A DNA stretch of 59,490 nt from Myxococcales bacterium (GCA_016212965.1 JACRDA010000297.1:1-59490); one strand, 5' to 3'; positions 15,812 through 25,480 are shown, numbered from the stretch's first letter. Numbers and translations are program-made. The notes: generated from the letters alone by a model not told the origin.

Positions 15812-17023
15812 ATGCCGCTGCGCTTCGCGCCGCCGACTGTCGCGCCGTCGCCCGAGCTCGCGTGGGTGCTGCTCAGGGCGTACGGGCCCTCGGCGCAACC
15901 CTCCACGGCGGGCATCGACGGCGACGTCGCGGTCGAGCTCGCCCGCAAGCTCGACCTCGCGGCTCGGATTGCCCGCCGCAGGAGCGCAGGGCAGCTGCAG
16001 GACGAGCTCGGCAAGTCCGCCGCTCGCCACCTCGTGGCCGACCTTCTCGCCAGCATCGGTCACGACCGCGTCCTGATGTCGGCCGCGCGCGAGCTCGCGA
16101 CGACCGCGGCTTCCGCCGACGTGCCCCTTGTGTGGCTCAAGTTCGCGGCCCTGCGGTTCCTCGGCGTCCTGCCGGAAGGCGGGCGGAATGCGACCGACCT
16201 CGACGTGCTAGTGAGCACGCGGGACGCCCTGCGCTTCCACGCGCTGCTCGTGGCGCGCGGCTTCGTGTCCTCCGACCTGCCGGCGAGCGAGCACCACCTG
16301 CCACCGCTCCACAGCCCGCGCGGCGTACCGGTCGAGGTGCACCACCGCTTGCTCGGGCTTCGCCCGACGTCGCGGGGCGCCTCCCTCACCGCCGAGGACA
16401 TCATCGCCTCCGGCGCTGCGGTCCGGCATCGCGGTGCGCCCGAGAACAGCTACTTGCCCGATCGGGATCTGCTCCTCGCCCACCTCATCCTGCACGCCTA
16501 TGTGCACCACGGTGCGGCGCCGAGCTCCTACCCGATGACGCGCCTGTTTGCCGACCTAGCAGATCTCCGCGCTGCAGAAGGGGGCGGTGCTCCCGGCGGC
16601 GGTGTGCGGCAGTGGCTCGGCGCCGAGATGGCGGCGGACGAGATCTCCGCCGTGCTCGAGCTCGCGGAGGTGCTGTGCCGCGGCGAGGCGCCCGCGGCAC
16701 TCAGCGCCGCTTCGCGGGCCGGGCTCCTGCTGCGGCACGTGCTCGGGGGCATCTTCGTGCCCGCCTACGAAGACTCGCTCAAGCTGGCGTTCCTCTTCCA
16801 GTCGGTCACCGACGAAAGTCGCCTCGCCTCGGCGGCGCACCTGCTCCGGGGCGCGTTCTTCCCCACTCGCGCCCAGCTCGAGCTCATCTACGGTCCGGCG
16901 TCGAGTCCACACGCACTGCGCATGCGCCGCGCGATGCGCCCCTTCGACCTCCTGTGGCGCCTCGGTCGTTACGCGTGGAGCCACGTGCGCCTCCGCGCCG
17001 GCCTGACTCGGAGGTCGGATTGA
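15812..17023 (+). CDS. Nucleotidyltransferase-fold family protein of polysaccharide loci (NTP_transf_5-like)
   Basis: The 403-residue protein contains LVWLKFAALRFLG, then GGRNATDLDVLVSTRDALRF and VEVHHRLLG. This G...R-x-x-D-x-D arrangement is seen in the large uncharacterised nucleotidyltransferase family common in exopolysaccharide loci. The ligand pair DLDVLV is intact. The remaining two-thirds are helical. The target in this family is not established; transfer of a nucleotide to a sugar or protein, or a purely regulatory role, are both possible. It lies 19 nt after gmd on the same strand. Confidence 0.7.
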   Translation: MPLRFAPPTVAPSPELAWVLLRAYGPSAQPSTAGIDGDVAVELARKLDLAARIARRRSAGQLQDELGKSAARHLVADLLASIGHDRVLMSAARELATTAASADVPLVWLKFAALRFLGVLPEGGRNATDLDVLVSTRDALRFHALLVARGFVSSDLPASEHHLPPLHSPRGVPVEVHHRLLGLRPTSRGASLTAEDIIASGAAVRHRGAPENSYLPDRDLLLAHLILHAYVHHGAAPSSYPMTRLFADLADLRAAEGGGAPGGGVRQWLGAEMAADEISAVLELAEVLCRGEAPAALSAASRAGLLLRHVLGGIFVPAYEDSLKLAFLFQSVTDESRLASAAHLLRGAFFPTRAQLELIYGPASSPHALRMRRAMRPFDLLWRLGRYAWSHVRLRAGLTRRSD

Positions 17024-17093
17024 GTGTCGCGTCAGTCCCGCCCGAGCGCGCGACCTGGCATGCGGTGCGGTCCCCGCGTAGACTTTTGCGATC

Positions 17094-20000
17094 ATGAGGC
17101 AGCGTACGCGCACCGCCGCTTCGCTCGCGGCCTGGCTCGCAGTGCTGGGTTCGGTCCTCGTCGGCTCTCCGGCGCACGCGGACTGGCCGGTCGCTCGGCA
17201 CGACCTGCGCAGAACCGCTGCCGCCACGGGCCAGAGCGACATCGTGGCTCCCATCCCGTACTGGCGTCTCTTCCTCGGGGGCCGAACGGACGTCGACAGC
17301 GTTCTCGCGGGAGACATCGACGCGGACGCGGCCCCCGAGGTGCTCTATGTCGACACGGGCAGAGTCGTCGCGCGTCGGCCCGACGGGACGCTGGTGTGGG
17401 AGTCGCCCCGGCTCGGCATCACACGAATGGTGGGCGTGTCGGATCTCGACGGCGACGCGGTGCCCGACGTCGTCGCGGCCTCGAGCGACCACGCCTACGT
17501 TCTCGGGGGCCCGGATGGCGCCGTCGCATGGGCCGAGCCGGACGGAGAAATGGGCTCGCTCGCGGTCGTGCGCCTCGCCGACCTCGACGGCGACGCGCTC
17601 CCTGATCTTCTGATGCAGGAGCACGGCTGCGGCAGCGTGAACAGCGGCGAGACGGGCTTCGCCTACTCGTTTGCCGCCGGATTCTCGACGCCGGCGCTGC
17701 TCTACGAGCTCCCGTGGCACACCTGCGGCGCGGGTGTCACGACCGTCCTCGATCTCGACGGCGCAGGCACGCCGGCTCTCGTCGTCCCGACGGTCACGAA
17801 TGACGGCCTGGCCCTGCTCGATGCTGCGACGGGAGCGGTGATCGCCGAGACGCCTCCGTTCAGCGGGTTCGTCAGCATCGGCGTGTGCGCCGCAGCGGAT
17901 CTCGACGCACTCGCGGGCGAAGAGCTCGTCTGCAATCAGAACTACCCCGGCTACGGCGGCGAGCGGCAGGTCTTCGCGGTGCGCTACACGCCGACACCCA
18001 CGCCCAGCCTGAGCGTGGCCTGGATCAAGGTGATCGGCGAGAAGGACGGTGGCGATCTCGCCATGAACGCCGACGGAATCGTCGACCTCGACGGCGACGG
18101 CACGGTCGAGGTGGTGGCCAGCGGCAAGACGGCGGCGGGGTGGACGACGCACGTCTTCGCCGGCGCGACGGGGACCGAGCTCGCCACCATTGCTTCAGCG
18201 CGATTCCAGGGCACGGCTGCCACCGGGGCGGCGAACGAGCGGCTCGTCCTCGCCGACGTCGGCGGCGCCCTCACGGCCTTCGCGTACCGACCGGGAGCGA
18301 GCCCCCCCATCGGGCTTCAATGGTCGCTGCCGGCCCGCGTCCTTCCGGAGGCCGTGGACTGGCGCGCGAACGCGCGGCAGAGCCTCCAGATGCGCGGCGC
18401 GCACGCCGATCTCGACGCGGACGGACGCGAAGACGTCGTGGTGCTGGGGGGCGCGACGGGGACCGTCATCGAAGCGTTCTCCGCCCCCGACGGGGTGACG
18501 GCCCTCCTCGGCCAGCTCACGCTCCCGGCTCTGGTCGCGCCGGTGGCGTTCTGGATGCTCCCCACGTTTGGAACCGCTGGCACCATCGTCGGCGTCGGGC
18601 GCAACGATGGCTATCTGTCGTTGCTCGACGGGGGCTTCGAGTCGCTCTGGGGAGGGGCGAACGGGATGCGCGTGGGCGGGTACTACTCGGATCTCACCAA
18701 GGTGGGCCGCGCGCCGGTGGCGGCGAGTCTCGGCGGCCATGGCGCGGAGAGCGTTCTCGTCGTCGACAGCCGAGGTGCGCTCGCGCGCATCGACCCGATC
18801 GACGCTGCCTTCGTGGCGCCTCCGAAGCCGCTGTGGCAGGTGAACGCCGTGGCCCCCGCCATCGTGGCGGGCGCCGATCAAGGCGCGCCAGCCATCGCGT
18901 GCTTTCGCCGCACGGAGCCCCCCGGCGCCGACCCGGCGTACGACGTTTCACTCCTCCGCCCAGATGGTTCCATTCTGTGGACCCGCGCGTTTCCCTGGAC
19001 TCCGGCGCTCGACATCATCCCCGGGAATCTCGACGGCGACGGGACGCCGGACTACTTCGTGCAGGGATACGATGCGCAGACCGAGGTTCACACGCGCGGA
19101 CTCAGGGGCACCGACGGCGGGACGCTCTGGGACCACGACCCGGTGCCCATGCTGGGCGGCGTGCAGCTCTTCTCGGCCTCGGACTGGAACGCTGACGGTC
19201 GAACGGACCTGTTGACGGTGCTGGGCAACCTCCGCGCTCTGTCGGGCGCGGACGGCTCGTCGATCGGGAGCTCGCCCGCATCTTACTTCTACTTCGCACC
19301 GATCCTGTACGACGTGGACGCGAACGGTTCCGAAGAGGTCGTCCTCCAGGGGGGCGCCCTTCCCATTCGTGCCCTGGCACATGATCTGGTGACACCGCTG
19401 TGGACCAGCACCGACGAGGAGACCCCGATGCCCTACGGCGCCATCGCCGAATGTCAGGCGGCACCGCCGCGCCTGATGGGCGGGTCGTACGTGCATCCGG
19501 CACGCCTGAAGGTGACGCCACTGTCTGGCCCTGAGGCGGGTGTTGCCACCACGTTCGTGCTCGCCGGGGGCAAGCGCTACGACACCGAGGCAGCGGCGAC
19601 CGCCGACGGCGTCCGAATGGCCCAACTCGGCAGGGTCTCGGTCGAGGCCGACCTGACCGGCGTCGGCCGGCCGTCTGCGGTCGTCGGCTCGGTCGACGGC
19701 TGGCTCTACGCGGTGAACCCGTGTACCGGCGCTCTCGACTTCGCGCTCGACTTCGGCGCGCCGGTGGGTGAGTCGATCTTCGCGGATACGGACGGCGACG
19801 GTCGCGACGAGATCCTCGTGACCGTCGCTGACGGCTACCTCTACAACATCCGGAACAAGGTCATCGACGCGCCCCCCTTCGTGTGGGACATCGACCCGGC
19901 ACACGGCGTCGTGGATCAGGACCTCGAGGACGTGGAAACACGCGAGTCGCTTTCTGGACGCTGGGGCGCCGTCGCGGGGGCTACCGGCTACGAAGTGGCG

Positions 20001-20402
20001 GTCGTCGACGAGAGTGCCTCATTTGTCACCAGCCCCATCTGGCAGCCCGTCGGCACGGAGCTCGAGGCGACGGTCACCGGGCTGCCGCTCGAGGACGGCG
20101 CCCGGTACGTGTTCGCCGTGAGGGCGCTGAGCGAGAAGGGGCCGTCCGTGGATGTCGCCAGCGACGGCGCGGTAGTGCACTTCCCGCCCGAGCACCCCGA
20201 AGGGGGCGCCGGCGGCGCAGGGGGAACGGCGCGCTCCGCCGGCGACGTGCTCATCACCGGTAGGGCCTGCGGTTGCAGGGGCGCGGGGCGGGCGGGCGCG
20301 AACGCGGGCCTCGCGCTTTTCGGCTTGGTGCTCGCCACGGCGCTCGGGCGGCGGCGGCGCGGGGCTGGTGCGCGGCGTGACTCGGATCGAAAGCTCTCAT
20401 GA
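17094..20402 (+). CDS. Large secreted FG-GAP/VCBS-repeat protein with fibronectin-like domain and MYXO-CTERM-like sorting tail
   Basis: The 1102-residue protein has a clear Sec signal peptide (cleavage expected after SPAHA, near residue 29). Many D-x-D-x-D-G repeats follow (VSDLDGDAVPDVV, LADLDGDALPDLL, HADLDADGREDVVVL, DTDGDGRDEILV), typical of calcium-binding beta-propeller FG-GAP/VCBS proteins. A fibronectin type III-like segment lies around residues 945-1040 (GRWGAVAGATGYEVAVVDES). The end has Cys-Gly-Cys, a hydrophobic helix (ANAGLALFGLVLATALG) and Arg-Arg-Arg-Arg. This is the layout of the MYXO-CTERM signal, whose proteins are cleaved and sorted to the surface. TAGACT (17079-17084) lies 9 nt before the ATG. 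Its stop overlaps the next gene (ATGA), so a surface adhesin is made together with sugar enzymes. Confidence 0.88.
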   Translation: MRQRTRTAASLAAWLAVLGSVLVGSPAHADWPVARHDLRRTAAATGQSDIVAPIPYWRLFLGGRTDVDSVLAGDIDADAAPEVLYVDTGRVVARRPDGTLVWESPRLGITRMVGVSDLDGDAVPDVVAASSDHAYVLGGPDGAVAWAEPDGEMGSLAVVRLADLDGDALPDLLMQEHGCGSVNSGETGFAYSFAAGFSTPALLYELPWHTCGAGVTTVLDLDGAGTPALVVPTVTNDGLALLDAATGAVIAETPPFSGFVSIGVCAAADLDALAGEELVCNQNYPGYGGERQVFAVRYTPTPTPSLSVAWIKVIGEKDGGDLAMNADGIVDLDGDGTVEVVASGKTAAGWTTHVFAGATGTELATIASARFQGTAATGAANERLVLADVGGALTAFAYRPGASPPIGLQWSLPARVLPEAVDWRANARQSLQMRGAHADLDADGREDVVVLGGATGTVIEAFSAPDGVTALLGQLTLPALVAPVAFWMLPTFGTAGTIVGVGRNDGYLSLLDGGFESLWGGANGMRVGGYYSDLTKVGRAPVAASLGGHGAESVLVVDSRGALARIDPIDAAFVAPPKPLWQVNAVAPAIVAGADQGAPAIACFRRTEPPGADPAYDVSLLRPDGSILWTRAFPWTPALDIIPGNLDGDGTPDYFVQGYDAQTEVHTRGLRGTDGGTLWDHDPVPMLGGVQLFSASDWNADGRTDLLTVLGNLRALSGADGSSIGSSPASYFYFAPILYDVDANGSEEVVLQGGALPIRALAHDLVTPLWTSTDEETPMPYGAIAECQAAPPRLMGGSYVHPARLKVTPLSGPEAGVATTFVLAGGKRYDTEAAATADGVRMAQLGRVSVEADLTGVGRPSAVVGSVDGWLYAVNPCTGALDFALDFGAPVGESIFADTDGDGRDEILVTVADGYLYNIRNKVIDAPPFVWDIDPAHGVVDQDLEDVETRESLSGRWGAVAGATGYEVAVVDESASFVTSPIWQPVGTELEATVTGLPLEDGARYVFAVRALSEKGPSVDVASDGAVVHFPPEHPEGGAGGAGGTARSAGDVLITGRACGCRGAGRAGANAGLALFGLVLATALGRRRRGAGARRDSDRKLS

Positions 20403-21112
20403 TCGACGAAGCACTTTTCCGCAAGGCGTATCCCGACACACGTCACGACGGTACGCTGGCCTTCTACGGCTGGATCCGCGAGTTCGTCGGCCCGGACAAG
20501 GTTCTGCTCAACCTTGGGGCCGGACCGCGAACCGGCAAGAAGATCCGGTCATTCCGCGGGGAGGTCGCCCGGGTCATCGGGGTCGACGTGGACGCCGCCG
20601 TCCTCGACAACGACGAGCTCGACGAGGCCCACCTCATCCGTGACGGCCGCATTCCGCTCGACGACGCTTCGGTCGATCTCGTCGTGTGCGACTACGTTCT
20701 CGAGCACATCGAGCGCCCCGGGCAGTTCCTTGGTGAGGCGCGCCGGGTGCTGCGACCGAGCGCGCCCTTCTTCTTCCGCACGCCGAACGTCTATCACTAC
20801 GTTTCGCTCGTCGCCCTGGCGACACCGCACTGGTTCCACGAGCTTGTCGCCAATCGCGCCCGCGGGATGGCTGCCGACGCGCACGAGCCCTACCCGACCT
20901 ATCACCGCCTCAACACGCGTGGCACCATCCGCCGCGAGGCCCGGCGCGCCGGATTCACCGGCGTCGAGTTGCGCATGTTCGAGGGCGAGCCCTCGTACAT
21001 GATGTTCTCGAGGCCGTCCTTCGCCCTGGGTGTCGCCTACGAGCGCCTGGCGAACGGCTTCGAACGTCTCGCCTGGATGCGGTCGAACATCTTCGGGAAG
21101 CTGACGAAGTAG
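20399..21112 (+). CDS. Class I SAM-dependent methyltransferase
   Basis: The 237-residue protein has the methyltransferase type 11 pattern: KVLLNLGAGPRTGKKIRS (SAM-binding glycine loop, about residues 34-50), VIGVDVDAAVLDN, DLVVCDYVLEHIERPGQFL and ARRVLRPSAPFFFRTPN. It overlaps the upstream surface-protein gene by 4 nt (ATGA). In a polysaccharide locus it most likely methylates a sugar hydroxyl or a nucleotide sugar, but the acceptor is unknown. A 325-nt gap follows before the next gene, so it may end a transcription unit. Confidence 0.82.
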   Translation: MIDEALFRKAYPDTRHDGTLAFYGWIREFVGPDKVLLNLGAGPRTGKKIRSFRGEVARVIGVDVDAAVLDNDELDEAHLIRDGRIPLDDASVDLVVCDYVLEHIERPGQFLGEARRVLRPSAPFFFRTPNVYHYVSLVALATPHWFHELVANRARGMAADAHEPYPTYHRLNTRGTIRREARRAGFTGVELRMFEGEPSYMMFSRPSFALGVAYERLANGFERLAWMRSNIFGKLTK

Positions 21113-21437
21113 ACGCCCATCAGCGTGGGCAGCGTTTGCCGCGCGGGGCACGCGCGCGAGCTCCCGCGAGCGGCCCGATGCTTCGTTCCTCGCCGAGAAT
21201 CGTGGTACGCTGCCGCTGTCGATCCGTTCAGTGTCGGCCGGCCGGCTACGGATTGCTGGCGCAGTCGGGGCGAGCCGCCTTGAACGGCCCGCCGCGGTAG
21301 CGCAACCTATCTGGACCACGCGGAAGACTCCCGGTGCTGCGGCCCGCGAGCGGGCTTGGCCGGGGGCCGCTCTCCCCGCCGCCAGCCGGTCCCGCCGCGC
21401 GAACCGACGAACCGAACCGCGACACGACAGGCGAAAC
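21113..21437. other. Gene-free 325-nt stretch before the diacetamido-sugar genes
   Basis: No gene is supported. Frames stay open because of GC bias, but no family is recognisable upstream of the dehydrogenase core. TACGCT (about 21210) resembles the -10-like hexamers found before other genes here. TTGAAC (21279-21284) could be a -35, but no -10 is correctly spaced. The region probably holds the promoter and leader of the sugar operon. Confidence 0.35.
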
Positions 21438-22493
21438 TTGAACGAACAGCTGCGTATCGGGCTCATCGGCTGCGGCCGGATCTCCCCGCGACACGTCGAT
21501 GCGGTCGGCGCAGTGGAGCAGTTGCGGCTGGTCGCCGTTTGCGACCCGATGGCTGAACGCGCGGCGCGCGCGGCCGCGGCGAGTGGCGCGAGGGCCTACG
21601 CCGACTACCGGGAGATGCTTCGGGCCGAGCGTCTCGACATCGTCTCGATCCTCACGGAGTCGGGCTCTCACGGTCGCATCGGCGTCGACGTGGCGCCCCA
21701 TGTCGGCGCGGTGGTCGTCGAGAAGCCGATGGCGCTCGCCCTCGAGGACGCCGACCGCCTGATCGAGGCGTGCGACGCCCATCGCACCCGTCTCTTCGTC
21801 GTGAAGCAGAATCGCTACAACCCCGCGATCGTCCGGCTCCGCAAGGCGTTCGAGGCCGGGCGCTTCGGCAAGCTCGTGATGGGCACCGTGCGCGTGCGCT
21901 GGTGCCGCACCCAGGCCTACTACGATCAGGACCCGTGGCGCGGCACCTGGAAGGACGACGGCGGCGTCTTCGCGAACCAGGCGAGCCACCACCTCGACTT
22001 GCTGCAGTGGTTCATGGGGCCGGTCGAGAGCGTCATGGCCTACACGGCGGCTCGGCTCGTCCGCATCGAGACCGAGGACACGGGCGTGGCCATCTTTCGC
22101 TTCGTCAATGGCGCCCTTGGAGTCGTGGAGGCTACCACGGCGACGCGTCCCAAGGACCTCGAGGGCAGCCTGTCCGTTCTCGGCGAGAAGGGGACCGTGG
22201 TCGTGGGCGGCTTCGCCGTGAACCGCGTCGACGTCTGGAACTTCGCCGAGCCCGACCCCTCCGACGCCGACGCCATGGACGCTGCCACCTCGCCGCCCAA
22301 CGTGTACGGCTTCGGGCACCAAGCGTTCTACCGAGACGTGGTCGACGCGCTGCAGACGGGAAAGCGCGCGATGCTCGACGGTTTCGAGGGGCGGAAGTCA
22401 CTCGAGCTCATGAACGCGATCTACGAGTCGGCGGCCACGCGTGCCGAGGTGCGGCTGCGCTACGTGCCGCGCGGCGTGCCGCTCGGGAGGTAG
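21438..22493 (+). CDS. Gfo/Idh/MocA oxidoreductase, UDP-GlcNAcA 3-dehydrogenase type (WlbA/WbpB-like)
   Basis: In the WbpB pathway this enzyme oxidises UDP-N-acetylglucosaminuronate at C3. The 351-residue frame starts at TTG 21438. The Rossmann motif IGLIGCGRISPRHVDAV follows almost at once, then the conserved VVVEKPMAL and the family signature QASHHLDLLQWFMGPVESVM. The C-terminal MLDGFEGRKSLELMNAIYES is characteristic of the WlbA group. A WbpD-like acetyltransferase follows 1 nt downstream and a WbpE-like aminotransferase three genes on, which strongly supports this role. The TTG start lacks a strong ribosome-binding site; no better start lies close to the fold. The UDP-GlcNAc 6-dehydrogenase (WbpA) needed upstream is not in the window. 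Confidence 0.85.
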   Translation: MNEQLRIGLIGCGRISPRHVDAVGAVEQLRLVAVCDPMAERAARAAAASGARAYADYREMLRAERLDIVSILTESGSHGRIGVDVAPHVGAVVVEKPMALALEDADRLIEACDAHRTRLFVVKQNRYNPAIVRLRKAFEAGRFGKLVMGTVRVRWCRTQAYYDQDPWRGTWKDDGGVFANQASHHLDLLQWFMGPVESVMAYTAARLVRIETEDTGVAIFRFVNGALGVVEATTATRPKDLEGSLSVLGEKGTVVVGGFAVNRVDVWNFAEPDPSDADAMDAATSPPNVYGFGHQAFYRDVVDALQTGKRAMLDGFEGRKSLELMNAIYESAATRAEVRLRYVPRGVPLGR

Positions 22494-22494
22494 T

Positions 22495-23130
22495 GTGGAG
22501 CTCGTTCGCATCCATCCCAACGTGACCCTCGGACGAAACGCCCAGGTCGACGACTTCGTCGTCCTGGGTCGTCCGCCCCGCGGCCGTGCCCCCGGGGATC
22601 TGCCGCTCGTCATCGGCGACGACGCCGTGCTGCGCTCGCACACCGTGATCTACGCTGGTACCCGCATCGGGCGCGACTTCCAGTCGGGGCACGGCGTGAC
22701 AATCCGCGAGGACACGGTCGTCGGCGACCGGTGCTCGATCGGAACGGGCTCGATCGTCGAGTTCAAGGTCCTCCTCGGTGACGGAGTGCGGCTTCACTCT
22801 GGGGTGTTCGTGCCGGAGTATTCCGTGCTCGAGGACGGTTGCTGGCTCGGCCCGCGCGTCGTCGTGACGAACGCGAAGTTCCCGCTCTCCGCGCGCGCCA
22901 AGGAGACCCTGCAGGGCGTGCGCATCTGTCGCGGCGCGAAGGTTGGCGCCAACGCGACGCTGCTGCCGGGCGTCGTGGTCGGAGAGGATGCGCTCGTCGG
23001 CGCGGGTAGCGTGGTGACCCGAGACGTGCCGGCCGGCGCCGTCGTCGTGGGCAACCCGGCGCGAAAGGTGGCGGAGGTCGGCGATCTCCGCTACGGCGAC
23101 ACCGGCCTGCCGGTGTACCCGAAGCGGTGA
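22495..23130 (+). CDS. Left-handed beta-helix N-acetyltransferase (WlbB/WbpD-like)
   Basis: The enzyme would acetylate the 3-amino group formed by the WbpE-type aminotransferase to give the 2,3-diacetamido sugar. The GTG at 22495 has GGGAGG 4 nt upstream and gives 211 residues. Hexapeptide-repeat triplets run through most of the protein: NVTLGRNAQVDDFVVLGR, VIYAGTRIGRDF, GSIVEFKVLLGDGVRLHSG, GAKVGANATLLPGVVVGEDA, LVGAGSVVTRDVPAG and VVVGNPARKV. These are typical of trimeric acetyl-CoA-dependent sugar acetyltransferases. It follows the WlbA-like gene by 1 nt and precedes a glycosyltransferase by 7 nt. Confidence 0.85.
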   Translation: MELVRIHPNVTLGRNAQVDDFVVLGRPPRGRAPGDLPLVIGDDAVLRSHTVIYAGTRIGRDFQSGHGVTIREDTVVGDRCSIGTGSIVEFKVLLGDGVRLHSGVFVPEYSVLEDGCWLGPRVVVTNAKFPLSARAKETLQGVRICRGAKVGANATLLPGVVVGEDALVGAGSVVTRDVPAGAVVVGNPARKVAEVGDLRYGDTGLPVYPKR

Positions 23131-23137
23131 GGGAATC

Positions 23138-24334
23138 GTGCGCATCCTTCACACGACGCAGTACTTCATGCCCTGGATGGGCTACCAGGAGCCATATCTG
23201 GCGCTCGAGCAGATCCGCATGGGCCATGACGTGCGGGTGCTTGCCTCCAATCTGCGGTGGCCTCTCGACCCCTGGTACCAGGCGCACGGGGATGGAGCAG
23301 CCGATCGGGAGATGCAGGTCGGGGACTCGGTCGAGCACGGGATACCGGCGACACGACTGCGGGTGCTCGCGGCGCCGATGTCGCGGCTCGTTCTGCACGG
23401 GGTCGGCCGGGCGATCGCCGCCTTCCGTCCCGACGTCGTCCACGCCCATGGCTACCTCGTTCCCTTGACGTTCCAGGTTGCCCTCGCCAAGCGGGCACGA
23501 CCCTTCCGCCTGCTCGTCGACGAGCACCAGCTGCCGTACCAGGCGCGCCACGACCGTCTGCATCGATTGCAGCGGCGTGGCATGGCCATGGCGGCGCGCC
23601 GCTGGCTCCTTCCGTCGGCGGACCACCTCGTCGCCGTCGCCGAGGGCGCGCGTCAGTGGCTCGTGGAGGAGTATGGGTGCCCGGCGGAGCGCGTGCATTT
23701 CATTCCGCTCGGTGCCGACCCCGCTGTGTTTCATCCCGACGCGGCAAGCGGCGCGGCGCTGCGGACCGAGCTCGGGCTCGCTGCCGACGGCAGCGTGGTC
23801 GTCTCGAGCGGCAAGATCGCACCGCACAAGCGCATCGACGTGCTCGTGAACGCGATCGGCGCGTTGCCCGCGGACCGCAGGCCGAGTCTCGTGCTCATCG
23901 GCAACGCCGAGCCCGCGACCCTCGCGGCCCTGCAGGAGCTCGCCAGGCAGCGCAGCGTGCGGCTGCTCGTCGCGCCTGCGGCCCCGCACGAGAGGCTTCG
24001 GGCTTTCTACAACGCTGCCGACGTGTGCGTGTGGCCCGCGGACTGCACCATCAGCCACATCGAGGCAGCGGCCTGCGGTGCGCCCATCGTGATCCCCGAC
24101 GAGCCCGGAATCGCCGACCGCATTGCCGGTGACAATGGAATCGGCGTCCCGGTGGGCGACGCTGCCGCCCTGGCGCGCGCGCTCGAGGCGCTGTTTGCCG
24201 ACGGTGCGCTGCGTCGGCGGATGGGAGAGGCGGGGCGCGCGCACATCCTCCGTCACTACACCTGGGCCGCCATCGCCCAGCGTTTCGTCGACCTCTACCA
24301 GAGCGACCGTGGCACGATCCCGGTGGCGGCCTGA
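23138..24334 (+). CDS. Glycosyltransferase family 4 (GT-B fold)
   Basis: This 398-residue enzyme would transfer a sugar from a nucleotide donor to the growing lipid-linked repeat unit at the cytoplasmic face. The GTG start at 23138 is preceded by GTGAGGGA. The N-terminal domain (MRILHTTQYFMPWMGYQE, DVVHAHGYLVP) and the C-terminal donor domain (VVVSSGKIAPHKRIDVLVNA, SHIEAAACGAPIVIPDEPG) match GT4. Donor and linkage cannot be read from sequence. It sits between the WbpD-like and WbpE-like genes, so it may use the diacetamido or acetamidino sugar. Confidence 0.85.
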   Translation: MRILHTTQYFMPWMGYQEPYLALEQIRMGHDVRVLASNLRWPLDPWYQAHGDGAADREMQVGDSVEHGIPATRLRVLAAPMSRLVLHGVGRAIAAFRPDVVHAHGYLVPLTFQVALAKRARPFRLLVDEHQLPYQARHDRLHRLQRRGMAMAARRWLLPSADHLVAVAEGARQWLVEEYGCPAERVHFIPLGADPAVFHPDAASGAALRTELGLAADGSVVVSSGKIAPHKRIDVLVNAIGALPADRRPSLVLIGNAEPATLAALQELARQRSVRLLVAPAAPHERLRAFYNAADVCVWPADCTISHIEAAACGAPIVIPDEPGIADRIAGDNGIGVPVGDAAALARALEALFADGALRRRMGEAGRAHILRHYTWAAIAQRFVDLYQSDRGTIPVAA

Positions 24335-24358
24335 GCCGCCCGATTGCAGAGGCTTGTC

Positions 24359-25480
24359 ATGACTGGAGCACGCATTCCGCTGGTCGACCTCAAGGCCCAG
24401 TACCAGTCCATCCGTGGCGAGATCGACGAGGCCATGGCCCGCGTCGTCGCGAACACTTCGTTCATCCTCGGGGCGGAGGTCGAGGCGTTCGAGCGCGCGT
24501 TTGCCGAGCTTTGCGGGGCCTCGCGCTGCATCGGCGTCGGCAACGGGACCGATGCCCTCACGCTCGCCCTGCAGGCCGTCGGCGTAGGCGCAGGCGACGA
24601 GGTGATCACCACCCCATTCACCTTCATCGCTACCGCCGAGGCGATCGGCGCGCTCGGGGCGAGGCCCGTCTTCGTCGATGTGCGCCGGGACACCCTGCAG
24701 CTCGACGTCGGCAAGGTCGAGGCGGCCATCACGGCGCGCACGCGCGCGATCGTGCCGGTGCACCTCTACGGCCAGGCTGTCGACATGGACCCGCTGTGCG
24801 AGCTCGCTCGCGCCCGCAACCTCGCGGTGGTCGAGGACGCGGCGCAGGCCCACGGTGCCCTCTATCGGGGGCGGCGTGCCGGCTCGCTGGGGCGCGTCGC
24901 CGCGTTCAGCTTCTACCCTGGGAAGAACCTGGGTGCCTATGGCGATGCCGGCGCGGTCGTCACGAGCGACCCCGCAGTCGCGGCCTGGGTCGCCAAGGCG
25001 CGGGACCACGGCCGCATGTCGAAGTACGAGCACGAGTTCGAGGCCCGGAACTCGCGCATGGATGGGCTCCAGGGCGCGGTGCTCGCGGTGAAGTTGCGGC
25101 ATCTCTTGGGGTGGAACGAGCGCCGCCAAGCGCTAGCCGCGGCCTACGATCGGGCGCTCGTCGCCGTAACCGGGGTCGAGCCGGTCACGCGCGCCGACTA
25201 CGGCGTCTCGGCCTGTCACATCTACGCCGTTCGTGTCGCACAGCGCGACAAGGTGCTCGCTGCGCTACGCGCGTCGGGGGTCGAGGCGGGGGTCCACTAC
25301 CCGGTCCCGCTGCACCGGCAGCCGGCCTACGCGGCCCTCGGCGTCGAGCCTGGGGCGCTCCCGGTCGCCGAGGCGGCCGCGCACGAGGTGCTGTCGCTGC
25401 CGCTGTATCCGGAGATGTCGCCGCTGGACGTCGAGACCGTGGTGTCCGCACTCGGCAACGCGCTCGGTATGGAGCGATGA
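24359..25480 (+). CDS. DegT/DnrJ/EryC1/StrS-family sugar aminotransferase (WbpE/WlbC-like)
   Basis: The PLP enzyme would aminate the C3 keto group made by the WbpB-type dehydrogenase. The ATG at 24359 follows CAGAGG and gives 373 residues. Conserved parts are IPLVDLKAQYQSIRGEI at the N-terminus, GVGNGTDALTLALQAVGVG, TPFTFIATAEAIGALGARP, VEDAAQAHGALYRG and the PLP-lysine motif AFSFYPGKNLGAYGDAGAVV. The C-terminal HYPVPLHRQPAY and LSLPLYPEMS are typical. Its stop overlaps the HisH-like gene by 4 nt (ATGA), linking amination to the amidotransferase module. Confidence 0.9.
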   Translation: MTGARIPLVDLKAQYQSIRGEIDEAMARVVANTSFILGAEVEAFERAFAELCGASRCIGVGNGTDALTLALQAVGVGAGDEVITTPFTFIATAEAIGALGARPVFVDVRRDTLQLDVGKVEAAITARTRAIVPVHLYGQAVDMDPLCELARARNLAVVEDAAQAHGALYRGRRAGSLGRVAAFSFYPGKNLGAYGDAGAVVTSDPAVAAWVAKARDHGRMSKYEHEFEARNSRMDGLQGAVLAVKLRHLLGWNERRQALAAAYDRALVAVTGVEPVTRADYGVSACHIYAVRVAQRDKVLAALRASGVEAGVHYPVPLHRQPAYAALGVEPGALPVAEAAAHEVLSLPLYPEMSPLDVETVVSALGNALGMER

